In this document: one piece after another, positions 30,001 to 43,300 of the stretch | Layout: each line of letters opens with the position of its first letter | Position numbering within the stretch: the first letter of the stretch is position 1 | NCBI RefSeq assembly: GCF_031432425.1 | Contig: NZ_JAVKPH010000005.1 | Location: forward strand, 62,001-126,000 | Direction: 5' to 3' | Source: Ruixingdingia sedimenti | GTDB taxonomy: Bacteria > Pseudomonadota > Alphaproteobacteria > Rhodobacterales > Rhodobacteraceae | Length of the DNA: 64,000 nt | Notes under the pieces: model-generated | The model's database searches: none | Told to the model about the DNA's origin: nothing | The model's input: the letters and a program-made list of their open reading frames with translations, nothing else | Made by a program: the position numbers and the translations under genes

Positions 30001-33000
30001 TCCTGCCGCCCGGGCACCAGCCGGCGGAAGATGCCCGAGGCATGTTCGAGCCACGCCCGCAGCTGCGCCCCGGTCAGCACCACCGCCGCGATCCGGTTGG
30101 GATAGGGGGATATGTCCGCCAGATCGCGCAGCGTGATCGCGCCCGCGGGCACGTCGGTGTAATGGTCCTGCCCGCCATGCCCGCCGGATTTGAAGGGCGC
30201 GGCGGCGGCCAGCACCGGCAGGCCGCCGAACGGGCCCCCGGCCAGCGCGCGCGCGACATGCGCGGCCTGCGCCTGTGCAATCAGGCGCACCGCGGCGCTA
30301 TCGTGGGTCAGCGCGAAATGGCTGTGCAGCGCCGCGCGGCTGTGGCCCACGACTTGCGACAGCCGGGCACGGGTGGCGGCGTGATCGGCCGCCGCCGCGG
30401 CCAGCACGTCCTCTGCCGGTTCGGCGCCGAGCGCGGCGGGCGACAGCGCCCGGCCGTGCCCCGCCGCCACCTGCCAGCCGCCCGCGCCCCGCCGCAGTTC
30501 AAGCTCGATCACGCCGACATGGCTGCCGCTGTGGCCCGGCATCACCGCGGGCGTGCCGCGCAGCCGCCCGCCCGCCACGTCCACGCCCGGAATGCCCGCG
30601 AAGGCGGGATCGGGAAAGACCAGATGGCTGTGCCCGGCGATCACGGCGTCGATCCCCGCGACCCCGGCCAGGTCGAGCGTCACGTTTTCCGTGCCCGCCC
30701 CCGCGCCCGCCGCACCGATCCCGGAATGGCTGAGCGCCACGACCAGATCCGCCCCCGCCGCGCGCAGCGCCGCCACCTGCCGGCGCGCCGCCGTCAGGAT
30801 GTCGCTGGTGGCGAAACGGCCGGCCAGATGCGTGCGGTCCCACATCGTCACCTGCGGCGGCAGAAAGCCGGTGACGCCGATCCGCAGCCGGTGGACCGCC
30901 CCGGCCGCGTCCCGCATCTGCCGGTCGAGCAGCAGATGGGGCGGCGCCAGCGGCGGTTCGTCCCCGATCGGATGGAGGTTCGCCGACACCAGCGGAAAGG
31001 CCGCCCCCGCAAGGGCTGCGCGCAGGAACGGCAGGCCATAGTTGAATTCGTGATTGCCGAGCGTTCCGGCGTCGTAGCCGAGAAGGTTCATCGCCGCGAC
31101 CATCGGATGCGGCGCGGCGGGCGTGGGGGGGCGCAGTTCGGCCAGGTAATCGCCGAGCGGCGTGCCTTGCAGGAAATCGCCGTTGTCGAACAGCAGGCAG
31201 TTCGCCGCCTCGGCCCGCAGCGCGCGGATCAGATGCGCGGCCTGCGCAAGACCCATCCCGGGCAGGGGCCGGTCGCGGTAATAGTCGTGCGGGGGGATCT
31301 GCACATGCAGATCGCTGGTGGCAAGGATCCTCAACCGGATCACCGGCGCGGCCGGACGGGGCGGGCGGGGTGGGGGCAAGGTTGCTCCTGCGATTGGCGG
31401 GCGGTGGCGGTTCCGGCGGCTGGTCCTGCCCAGGGTGGTGCGAATCTAGAGCCGCGCCGGGGGGATGGCCAGAATGCCCGGACATGCAAAGGTTGTGGCG
31501 CCTCCCTTCCTGCGCATCTGTTGCAGCGGCGCGACGGTTGCGTTTGCGTTGCGGCGGCAGGCATGGCAAACCCGTGGCAAGACCCGGGCCGGACCCGGGC
31601 AAGGGGCAGGCGCCGGGAGGGCAGGGTCGGAATGGACGGGCTGGTGATGACGTTCGGCGGCGGCGGGCTGGACCGCGCGTCGGGGATTCGCATGGATGCG
31701 CCGCGCATGGGCGCGCTCTTGACGGGGGGCAAGGCGCAGATCCTGCCGATGTGGCGCGGCAAGCCGCTGATCGCGGACGAGGGGCGCAACCGGCTGGGCC
31801 TCGTGCCCCATGGCCATCCGGTGCTGGCAGAGATGCGGGGGGCGCCGGTGTTCCTGGGCTTTCTGCCCGACAGCGGCGCGCCGGTCTTTGCCGCCGACAT
31901 GACCGGGTGGGAACCCACCGGGGTCGACGCCGCCGCGACGGCGGCCTTCTTCGACCCTTCGGAACAGCACCACCCGGCGCTGCCGATGGACCACCGCTTT
32001 GCCGAACTGCGCGGCGTGATGGCGCGGCTCACGCCGGTGGAGGCGGAAATCGCCGCCACCGCGCGCGGGATCCTCACCTGGCATGAAACGCATGGCCATT
32101 GCGCCCGCTGCGGCGCCGGGACGGAACCCGAGGCCGCCGGCTGGCAACGCCGCTGCACCGCCTGCGGGGCGCATCATTTCCCGCGCACCGACCCGGTGGT
32201 GATCATGCTGATCACGCGCGGGAACGAGGTGCTTCTGGGCCGTTCGCACGGCTGGCCCGAGGGGATGTATTCCTGCCTCGCCGGTTTCGTCGAGCCCGGC
32301 GAGACGATCGAGGCCGCCGTCCGCCGCGAGGTCGAGGAGGAAACCGGCGTGCGCGTGGGCGCGGTACGGTATCTGGCCAGCCAGCCCTGGCCCTTTCCGG
32401 CCTCGCTGATGTTCGGCTGCGCGGGCGAGGCCGAGACGGCCGAGATCCGGGTGGACCCGAACGAACTGGAAAGCGCGCAATGGGTCACGCGCGAGGACAT
32501 GGTGGCGGTGATGGCCGGCATCCACCCCGGGATCCGCGCGCCGCGGCAGGGGGCCATCGCGCATTACCTGCTGGCGATGTGGCTGGCCGGGCAAACGGAC
32601 TGAGGGAGCGGCGGATGAAGCTGACGACGCGCGAGGATATCGAGGCCCCGATCGCAGAGGTCTATGCCGCCCTGTCGGACCATGATGCGTTTGAACACGC
32701 CGCTCTGCGCCGCGGGGCCGAGGTGGCGCGCACCGCCGATGGCGCGGCGGCGGAATGGGATCTGGCGTTCCGCTTCCGCGGCAAGCGGCGGCGGCTGTCG
32801 CTGCGCCAGACCGAGGCGCGCGCGCCCGACCGGCTGGCCTTCGCCGTCGCCGGCCAGCAGTTCGAGGGCGACGTGGAGGTCGATCTGGTCGAGATGTCGC
32901 GGCGCCGCACCCGGATCATCGTCAACGCCGAGGTGCGCGCCCTGACGCTGCCGGCGCGGGTGATGCTGCAATCGGCGCGGCTGGCGCAGGGCAAGATCAC

Positions 33001-36000
33001 CCGCCGCTTCCAGACCCGGGTGGCAGAGATCGCCGGCGCGGTCGAAACCCGCCTGCGCGGCGCGCGGGTCTGAGGGTGCGGGGGCTTGCCCCGGCGGCGC
33101 TTGGGCGCAGCGGGTGGTGCGGGAGCCTCCGGCGGGGATATTTGGGACCAGCCTGAAGGGGCGGGGTGCGCCCGGCATGGTGAGCGCGCCGGTGTATAGG
33201 CGGGGGCCCGTTCAGCCCCGCGCGCTGCGGTCGGCGGGGTAGACGCCGAGGATGTCGAAGGAGCTGGTGAAATAGGCCAGTTCCTCGAAGGCGCGGGCGA
33301 CGTTCGCGTCCTCGGGGTGTCCCTCGATATCGGCCAGGAACTGCGTCGCGGTGAAGGACCCGCCGACCATGTAGCTTTCCAGCTTGGTCATGTTGATCCC
33401 GTTCGTCGCAAAGCCCCCGAGCGCCTTGTAGAGCGCGGCGGGGATGTTGCGCACCTCGAAGGTGAACGAGGTCATCATCGTGCCCGGGCCGCGGCGGGAA
33501 AGGTCGCGGTCGCGCGACATCACGAGGAAGCGGGTGGTGTTGTTGGCCTGGTCCTCGATCTCGCGCGCCAGCACGTCGAGACCGTAGATCTCGCCCGCCA
33601 GTTCCGAGGCCAGCGCCGCCTCTGCCGGGTCGCCCAGTTCCGCGACCTCGCGCGCGCCGGCGGCGTTGTCGTGGGCGTTCATCGTAGCCAGCCCGTGGCG
33701 GCGGATGAAGCCGCGGCATTGCCCGTGCAGGATCGACATGCAGCGCACCCGGCGCACCTGGTCGAGCCGCGTCCCCGGCACCGCCAGCAGCGCGATATGC
33801 ACCCGCACGAAAGCCTCGTCGACGATATAGAGCCCGGAATGGGGCAAAAGCGTGTGGACATCCGCCACCCGGCCATAGGTCGAATTCTCGACCGCCAGCA
33901 TGCCCAGATCGACCTCGCCGCGGCGGGTGAGGTCCACCACATCCTCGAAGGTGGGGCAGGGAACGGCCTCCATCCCCGGGCGGGCCTGCCGGCAGGCTTG
34001 GTGCGAGTAGGCGCCAGGTTCACCCTGGAAGGCGATGCGGCCGCGCATGAAGGGGGCTCCGTCAGGGACAATCGCCCGGTTTGCGCGGGCAAGCGCGCTA
34101 GTACACCTTGAAACCGCATAGGGGAAGCGGGTAGATAGCCGACGAACGGGACGGCAGGGTTAGGACGCGACATGTTCGACACGATGACTTCCACCAAGAT
34201 CCTGGGCGCAGTCTGTGGCTCGCTTCTGGTCTTCCTTCTCGGCAGCTGGGCGGCCTCGGCGCTGTATGCCACCGGGGGCGGGCATGGCGATCATGCCGAA
34301 CAGGCCTATGTGATCGACACCGGCGCCAGCGAGGATGCGGGCGGCGCGGAAGAAGAGGTCGATTTCGACGCGCTGCTGGCCGCCGCCGACCCGTCCAAGG
34401 GCGAACGGCTGTTCCGCCAGTGCGCCGCCTGCCATTCGGTCGAGCCGGGCAAGAACAGCACCGGGCCGTCGCTGGCCGGGATCGTCGGACGCGACAAGGG
34501 TGCTGCGCCGGGCTTCAACTATTCCGGCGCGATGGCCGCCGCCGAAGGCGCGTGGATTCCCGCCGACATCGACCATTTCATCGCCAACCCCAAGGGCTTC
34601 GTCCCCGGCACCACGATGAGCTATGCCGGCATGAAGAAACCCGCCGACCGCGCCGACCTGATCGCCTATCTGCAAGGCATCGGCGGCTGACCGGCCGCCC
34701 CGCCGCAGGGCCAGGGTTCCGGGCCGCCCCCTCGGGGCGGCCTTTTCCATGCCGGATTTCCGTTGCATGGCCGGTATTTCACACAATCGCAACTTGCGGC
34801 CCCGCAGGCCGCGCCGCTACGATGCCCCGGCCCGGCAGGGGGGCAGGCGGGACGGCGGCGGCAGGGGAGAATCGCGGATGACGGCTTGGCGGCGGGTTGT
34901 GGTGGGGGCGGGTCTGGCCGGGGCGCTGGCGCTGTCGCTGGCCCAGGGCGCGGCGGCGCAGGATGCCGCGGCGCAACCGGCGGGGGATATGATCCGTTCG
35001 CATGGCTATTCCTACTACGGCGATCTGAAATACCCGGCGGATTTCGCGCATTTCGACTATGTGAACCCCGATGCCCCCAAGGGGGGCGAGATCGCGCTTG
35101 CCGCCTCGGGCACGTTCGATTCCATGAATCCTTACAGCGTCAAGGGCCGCGCCGGGGCCTATTCCTGGATGGCCTACGAAAGCCTTCTGGGGGAAGAGCC
35201 CTCGACCGGCGGGTCCGCCCCTGCCGATGTCTATGGCGAGATGTACGGGCTGCTGGCCGAACGGCTGGAATATCCGGCCGACAAAAGCTGGGTGATCTTC
35301 TACATGCGGCCCGAGGCGCGGTTTTCCGACGGCACGCCGGTGACGGCGCATGACGTGGTGTTTTCGCACAACCTGCTGCTGGAACAGGGGCTCGCCTCCT
35401 ATGCCGATGCGGTCAAACGCCGCATCCTGAGCGCCGAGGCGCTGGACGACCACACCGTCAGGTTCACCTTCGCCGAAGGCATTTCCCGCCGCAGCCTGAT
35501 CGACCAGGTGGGCAGCGTGCCGGTCTGGCCGAAGGCGTGGTTCGACAAGACCGGCGCGCGGCTGGACGAGCCGCGGATGGATGCGGCGCCGGGATCCGGC
35601 CCCTATGTGCTGGAAAGCTATGACGTCAACCGCCGTATCGTCTATCGCCGCAACCCCGATTACTGGGGCAAGGATCTGCCCATCAACCGCGGGCGGCACA
35701 ATTTCGACCGTATCCGCATCGAATATTTCGGCGACGAGGCGGCGGGGTTCGAGGCGTTCAAGGCCGGGGAATACACGTTCCGGGCCGAATCCAACTCGCG
35801 CCAATGGGCCACGGGATACGATTTCCCCGCCTTCCAGCGCGGCTGGGTGGTGCGCGAGGAACTCCCGAACGGCACGCCGCCCGATCCCACCGGCTTCGTC
35901 TTCAACCTGACGCGGCCGCAGTTCCAAGACCGCCGCGTGCGCGAGGCGATATCGCTGGCCTATAACTTCGAATGGACCAACGCGCAGCTTCAGTACGGGC

Positions 36001-39000
36001 TGTTCAAGCAGCGCCATTCCTTCACCCAGGGCAGCCCGCTGGAGGCGAAGGGAACCCCCGAGGGGGCGGAACTGGCGCTGTTGCAATCGCTTGGCGATCT
36101 GGTGCCGCCGGAAATGCTGGCCGACCCCGTGGTGATGGCCCATGAGTCGAGCGAAAGGAGCCTCGACGACCGCCGCAACCGCCGCCGGGCGGGCGAGTTG
36201 CTGGATGCCGCGGGCTGGCCCGTGGGCAAGGACGGGATGCGCCGCAATGCGGCGGGCGAAACCTTCCGGCTGGAAATCCCGATCAATTCCGCCGGGTCGT
36301 CGACGCTGGAATCCGTCGTGGAAACCTTCGTGCAGAACCTGCGCCGCTTCGGCCTCGACGCGCGGTTCGTCAAGATCGACCCGTCGCAATACACGCTGCG
36401 CGAACGCAACCGCGATTTCGACATGATCTACAGTGGCTACCGCGCCTTCCTCGATACCGGCACGGGGCTGCACCAGACCTACGGCTCGCGCGATGCGCTG
36501 GTCAGCACCTTCAATCCCGCGGCGCTGCAAAGCCCGCTGGTGGACCGGCTGATCGACATTTCGCTGGACAGCAAGACCCCCGAGGAACGCGACACCGCCC
36601 TGCGCGCGCTGGACCGCGCGCTGCGGTGGGAACGGTTCATCGTGCCGGTCTGGTACAATGACACCACCTGGGTGGCCTATTGGGACATGTTCGCCCATCC
36701 CGGGAATCTGCCGCCCTATTCGGTAGGGGTGCTGGATTTCTGGTGGCACGACGCCGACAAGGCCGCCCGGCTGAGGGCCGAAGGCGCGCTGAGGTAACGC
36801 GGGCATGGCCGCATATATCCTTCGCCGGCTGCTGCTGATCGTGCCGACGCTGATCGGCATCATGGTCATCAACTTCACGCTGGTCCAATTCGTGCCCGGC
36901 GGGCCGATCGAGCAGATCATCGCCCAGGTGCAGGGGCAGGGCGATGTGTTCGGCGGCTTCGCCGGCGGCGCGGGCGATGCCGGTTCGGCCATGCCGCAGG
37001 GCGGGGGGGACGAACGCTATATCGGCTCTCGCGGGTTGCCGCCGGAATTCATCGCCCAACTGGAAAGGGAATTCGGCTTCGACAAGCCGCCGCTGGAACG
37101 GTTCCTGACGATGATGGGCAACTACCTGCGCTTCGACTTCGGCCAAAGCTATTTCCGCTCGATCTCGGTCGTGGATCTGGTGCTGGAAAAGATGCCGGTG
37201 TCGATCTCTCTGGGCCTGTGGTCCACGCTGATCGCCTATCTGATCTCGATCCCGCTCGGCATCCGCAAGGCGGTGCGCGACGGCACGCCCTTCGACACCT
37301 GGACCTCGGGCGCGATCATCGTGGGCTATGCGATCCCGGGGTTCCTGTTCGCCATCCTGCTGTTGGTGCTGTTCGCGGGCGGGTCCTATTTCCGCTGGTT
37401 CCCGCTGCGCGGTCTCACCTCGGACGATTTCGAGACGCTGAGCCTGGGGGGAAAGATCCTCGATTACCTTTGGCACATCACGCTGCCGGTGATCGCGTCC
37501 ACCATTTCGGCCTTCGCCACGCTGACCCTGCTGACCAAGAACAGCTTTCTGGACGAAATCCGCAAGCAATACGTGATGACCGCCCGCGCCAAGGGCCTGA
37601 GCGAGGGGCGGGTGCTTTACGGCCATGTGTTCCGCAACGCCATGCTGATCGTCATCGCGGGCTTTCCGGCGGTGTTCGTGTCGGTGTTCTTCGGCGGCAG
37701 CCTGATCATCGAGACGATCTTTTCGCTCGACGGTCTGGGCCGGTTGGGGTTCGAGGCGGCGGTGGCGCGCGACTATCCGGTGATTTTCGGCACGCTTTAC
37801 GTCTTTGCGCTGATGGGGCTGATCGTCGGCATCCTGTCGGATCTGATGTATGTCTGGATCGACCCGCGCATCGATTTTGAACGGCGGGGGGGCTGACCCA
37901 TGGCGCTGTCGCCCCTGAACCGGCGCCGCTGGCGCAATTTCCGCGCGAACCGGCGGGCCTACTGGTCGCTGATGATCTTTGCGGTGCTGTTCGGCCTGTC
38001 GCTGTTCGCAGAGTTCCTTGCGAACGACAAGCCGCTGCTGGTGCGCTATCGCGGCGAGCTTTATGCCCCGATCTTCCGGTTCTACCCCGAAACCGCCTTC
38101 GGCGGCGATTTCCAGACCGAGGCGATCTATCGTGACGCCGAGGTGCAGTGCCTGATCGTGGCGGGCGGCATGGAAGACTGCCTCGACGATCCCGAAGGCA
38201 TCATGTCGGCGATCCACGAAGGCGCCTACAGCGACGGGCTCGAGGGGTTCCGGCAGGGCTGGATCCTGTGGCCGCCGATCCCCTACAGCTACGACACGAT
38301 CAACGACATCGGCACCACCGCGCCCTCCACCCCCGATGCGCGCCACTGGCTGGGCACCGACGACACCGCGCGCGATGTGTTGGCGCGGGTGATCTACGGG
38401 TTCCGCCTGTCGGTGGGCTTTGCGCTGGTCGTCACGCTGACCACATCGCTGATCGGTATCGCGGCGGGGGCGGTGCAGGGCTATTTCGGCGGGCTGACGG
38501 ACCTGATCTTCCAGCGCGTGATCGAGATCTGGGGCGCGACGCCGAGCCTTTACGTCATCATCATCGTCGCCGCGATCTGGCAGATGGATTTCTGGCTGCT
38601 GGTGATCCTGATGACATTGTTCGGCTGGACGGCGCTGGTGGGCGTGGTGCGGGCCGAATTCCTGCGCGCGCGGAATTTCGAATACGTCCGCGCCGCGCGC
38701 GCGCTTGGCGTGACGGACCGGGTGATCATGTTCCGCCATGTCCTGCCGAACGCGATGGTGGCGACGCTGACCATGCTGCCCTTCATCATCACCGGCACCA
38801 TCGGCAGCCTCGCCGCGCTCGACTTTCTTGGCTTCGGCATGCCGTCCTCGGCCCCCAGTCTGGGCGAACTGACCTTGCAGGCCAAACGCAACCTTCAGGC
38901 GCCGTGGCTGGCCTTCACCGCCTTCTTCACCTTCGCCATCATGCTCAGCCTGCTGGTGTTCATCTTCGAGGGCGTGCGCGACGCCTTCGACCCGCGAAAG

Positions 39001-40274
39001 ACCTTCCGATGACGCCGGTGTTGCAGGTGGACGGGCTGACCGTCCGGTTCCGTCAGGACGGGCGGGTGTCCGAGGCCGTGCGCGACGTGTCCTTCACCGT
39101 CGGGCGCGGGGAAACCGTGGCGCTGGTGGGGGAATCGGGGTCGGGCAAGTCGGTCACGGCGCTGTCCACCGTGGGCCTTCTGCCGGATTCGGCAGAGGTG
39201 ACGGGATCCATCACCTATCTGGGCCGCCAGATGGTAGGGGCGGATGAACCCGGCTTGCGCGCGGTGCGGGGCAACGACATCAGTTTCATCTTTCAGGAAC
39301 CGATGACCAGCCTCAACCCGCTGCACACGATCGAAAAGCAGCTGGCCGAAAGCCTTGCCCTGCATCAGGGCCTGCGGGGCGCGGCGGCGCGGGCGCGGAT
39401 ACTGGAACTGCTGGACAAGGTGGGCATCCGCGACGCCGAAAGCCGCCTTGGCGCCTATCCCCATCAGCTGTCGGGCGGGCAGCGGCAGCGGGTGATGATC
39501 GCCATGGCGCTGGCCAACGGGCCGGAACTGCTGATCGCGGACGAACCGACCACGGCGCTCGACGTGACGATCCAGGCGCAGATCCTCGACCTGCTGGCCG
39601 ACCTGAAGGACCGCGAGGGGCTGAGCCTGCTGTTCATCACCCATGACCTCGGCATCGTGCGGCGGATCGCGGATCGGGTCTGCGTGATGCAGGGCGGGCA
39701 GATCGTGGAACAGGGGCCGACGGCGCAGGTGTTCGCCGCACCGCAGCACCCCTATACGCAAAAACTGCTGGCCGCCGAACCGAAGGGCCGCCCCGATCCC
39801 GTGCCCGCGGACGCGCCCGAAATCGTGCGGACGGAAGGCTTGCGCATCTGGTTTCCCATCACCCGCGGGCTGCTGCGCCGCACCGTGGGGCATGTCAAGG
39901 CGGTCAACGCGGCCTCGATTTCCGTGCGGGCGGGGGAAACCCTTGGCATTGTGGGCGAATCCGGGTCGGGCAAGACCACGCTGGCGCTTGGCATCATGCG
40001 GCTGATCGCCTCCGAAGGGCCGGTGGTGTTCATGGGCCGCAATGTGCAGGGCCTGCGGGGCAGGGCGCTGCGCAGCCTGCGCCGGCAGATGCAGATCGTG
40101 TTCCAGGACCCCTATGGCAGCCTGTCGCCCCGCATGACGGTGGAACAGATCATCGCCGAGGGTCTGGGCGTCCACGGGGTGGAACCGGGCCGCGACCCGC
40201 GCCGGATGGTGGCCGACATCATGACCGAGGTGGGGCTCGACCCCGCCACCATGGGCCGCTATCCGCACGAATTT

Positions 40275-40312
<38 letters not shown>

Positions 40313-43300
40313 CATGATCCTGCGGCCCCGGCTGGTGGTGCTGGACGAACCGACCTCGGCGCTGGACATGACGGTGCAGGTGCAGATCGTGGGCCTCCTG
40401 CGCGAATTGCAGCAAAAGGGGGGGCTGGCCTATCTGTTCATCAGCCACGACCTCAAGGTCATCCGCGCCATGTCGCATCAGGTGATGGTGATGAAGGCGG
40501 GCGATGTGGTGGAACAGGGCCCGGCCGATGCGATCTTCGACCGGCCCGCGACCGACTATACCCGCAACCTGATGGCCGCGGCCTTCCGCGACCATCCCGC
40601 AGCGGCAGGGGACAAGGGATGAACATCCTTTTCGTCCACCAGAACTTTCCGGCGCAATTCGTCCACCTCGCGCCCGAACTCATCCGCCGCGGCCACCGCT
40701 GCCTCGCGCTGACCGACGAGGTGAACAAGCGCGAGACGAAAACCCCCACCGTCCGCTATCGCCACCGCACGCCCCGCCCCGATGGCGCCGTCTGCCGGCT
40801 GGGGCGGACCTATACCGAGATGTCCGACCGCGGCATATCCGTCGCCCGCGCCGCCGCCGCGCTGCGCGACAAGCACGGCTTCGCCCCGGACGTGATCTTC
40901 GGCCATTCCGGCTGGGGCGAGACGCTGTTCCTGAAAGAGGTCTGGCCCGCGGCGAAGCTGATCATCTATGCCGAATTCTTCTACGGCGCGCGGGGGCGGG
41001 ATGTCGGGTTCGACCCGGAATTCAGCACGCCCTCGCTCGATCAGGCGATGATCACCACGGCGCGGGCGGCGCATCTGGGGATGGCGATGCTGTCCGCCGA
41101 TGCGGCGCTGGCGCCGACGAAATGGCAGGCCAGCACCTTCCCGCCGCAGCTGCGCCCGATGATCGAGGTCATCTTCGACGGCGTGGATACCGATGTGCTG
41201 CGCCCCGATCCGGCGGCGGTGGCGGTGCTGCCCGACGGCCGGCAGTTCCGCGCGGGCGACGAGGTATTGACCTTCATCAACCGCAATCTCGAACCCTATC
41301 GCGGCTACCACATCTTCATGCGCGCGCTGCCCGCGGTGATGGCGGCACGGCCAAACGCGCAGGTCGTCATCATCGGCGGGGATGAGGTCAGCTATGGCGC
41401 CGCACCGGCGGAAGGCACCTGGAAGGACCGCTTCCTGAACGAGGTGCGCGACCGGGTGGACCTGTCGCGCATCCATTTCGCGGGCAAGGTGCCGTATCCG
41501 GCCTTCGTGTCGCTGATGCAGGTCAGCCGGGCGCATGCCTATCTGACCTATCCGTTCGTCCTGTCCTGGTCGATGCTGGAGGCGATGTCGGCCGGGGCCT
41601 GCATCGTCGGTTCGCGTACCGCGCCGGTCGAGGAGTTGATAAAGGACGGGGTGAACGGGCGGCTGGTCGATTTCTTCGACGTCGAGGGCTGGTCCGCGGC
41701 GCTGATCGCGGCGCTGGCCGAGCCCGAGGCCCACGCCCCCCTGCGCGCCGCCGCCCGGCGGACGATCCTGCAGGGCGGCTATGACCTGCGCCGCCACTGC
41801 CTGCCCGCGATCGCCGATTTCGTGGAACGCGTGGGCCGGGGCTGAGGACCGCCGCCCGCGCGAATGGCGCGCCCCTCCCCCTTCACCTTTTCCCAAATAC
41901 TCCGGGGGTCCGGGGGCTGGCCCCCGGTTCCGCCAGCGCCCCCCGAACCGCCGCCGGGCATGCGGGCCCGATCAGATCGCCCCGGAATGCCCCGCCTTCG
42001 ACAGGTCGTAGGCGTCGAACATCCGCGCGACCATGCGGGTCAGGGGCTGGCCCTCGCGGGTGATCTCCAGCGCCTCGGGGCCGAGACGGACCATGCCCTC
42101 GAACCGGTCCGCCACCGGCCGCATCAGCGCCGCGAAGCCCGCGGGCGACAGGCCGAAACTGTCCTCCAGTTCCTTCTGCGCCACGCGGAAATCGCACATC
42201 AGCGCCTCGATGATCCGCGCGCGCAGCAGATCCTCGCCCTGGAACGCATGGCCGCGGTGCACGGCCAGCTGCCCCGCCCGGATCGCCTTGGTATAGGCCC
42301 CCGTGGCCGCCGCATTCTGCGCATAGCCCTGCGGAAAGCGCGAGATCGACGAGGCCCCGAGGCCGAGCAGCACCGGCGCCACATCGTCGGTATAGCCCTG
42401 GAAATTCCGCCTGAGTCGCCCCTCGCGCTGCGCCACGGCGAGTCCGTCCTCGGGGCGCGCGAAATGGTCGATGCCGATTTCGGCGTAGCCGTCCCACAGG
42501 AACAATTGCCGCGCGACCTCGAACAGCCGCAGCCGTTCCTGCGGCGTGGGCATCGCGTCCGAGGGGATCATCTGTTGCCGCCGGCTCATCCACGGCACAT
42601 GCGCATAGCCGTAAAGCGCCACCCGGTCGGGCGACAGCGACAGAAGCTTCTGCACCGAATCGGCGATGCGCGCGGGGTCCTGATGCGGCAGGCCGAACAG
42701 GATGTCGGCGTTCAGGCTGTGCACGCCGCGGTCGCGGATCATCTCTGCCGCCGCGCGCGTCAGGTCATAGCTTTGCAGCCGCCCGATGGTCTGCTGGATC
42801 TCGGGGTCGAAATCCTGCACCCCGATCGAGGCGCGGTTCATCCCCGCCGCCGCCAGCGCGTCGAGCCGCGCCGCGTCGATTTCCGACGGGTCGATCTCGA
42901 CCGAGAACTCGGCCCCTTCGGCAAGCGGCGTCGTCTCGAAGATCGCATCCGTCAGCCAGCGGATCATGTCGGGCTGCAACAGCGTGGGCGTGCCCCCGCC
43001 CCAGTGCAGCCGCGCCAGCCGCACCCCCGCCGGCAGGTGGCGCCGCAACAGCGCCAGTTCCGCGCGCAGGGTTTCCACATAGGCGATGACCGGCGCGTCG
43101 CTGCTGGTGCCCTGCGTGCGGCAGGCGCAGAACCAGCACAGCCTGCGGCAGAACGGCACATGCACGTAAAGCGAAATGGCGGACCCCGGGGGGATCTGCC
43201 CGATCCAGTCGATATACCGGGCCTGGCCGAACGACGTGCCGAAATGGGGTGCCGTGGGATAGCTGGTATAGCGGGGCACCCGCGCGTCAAAAAGCCCGAG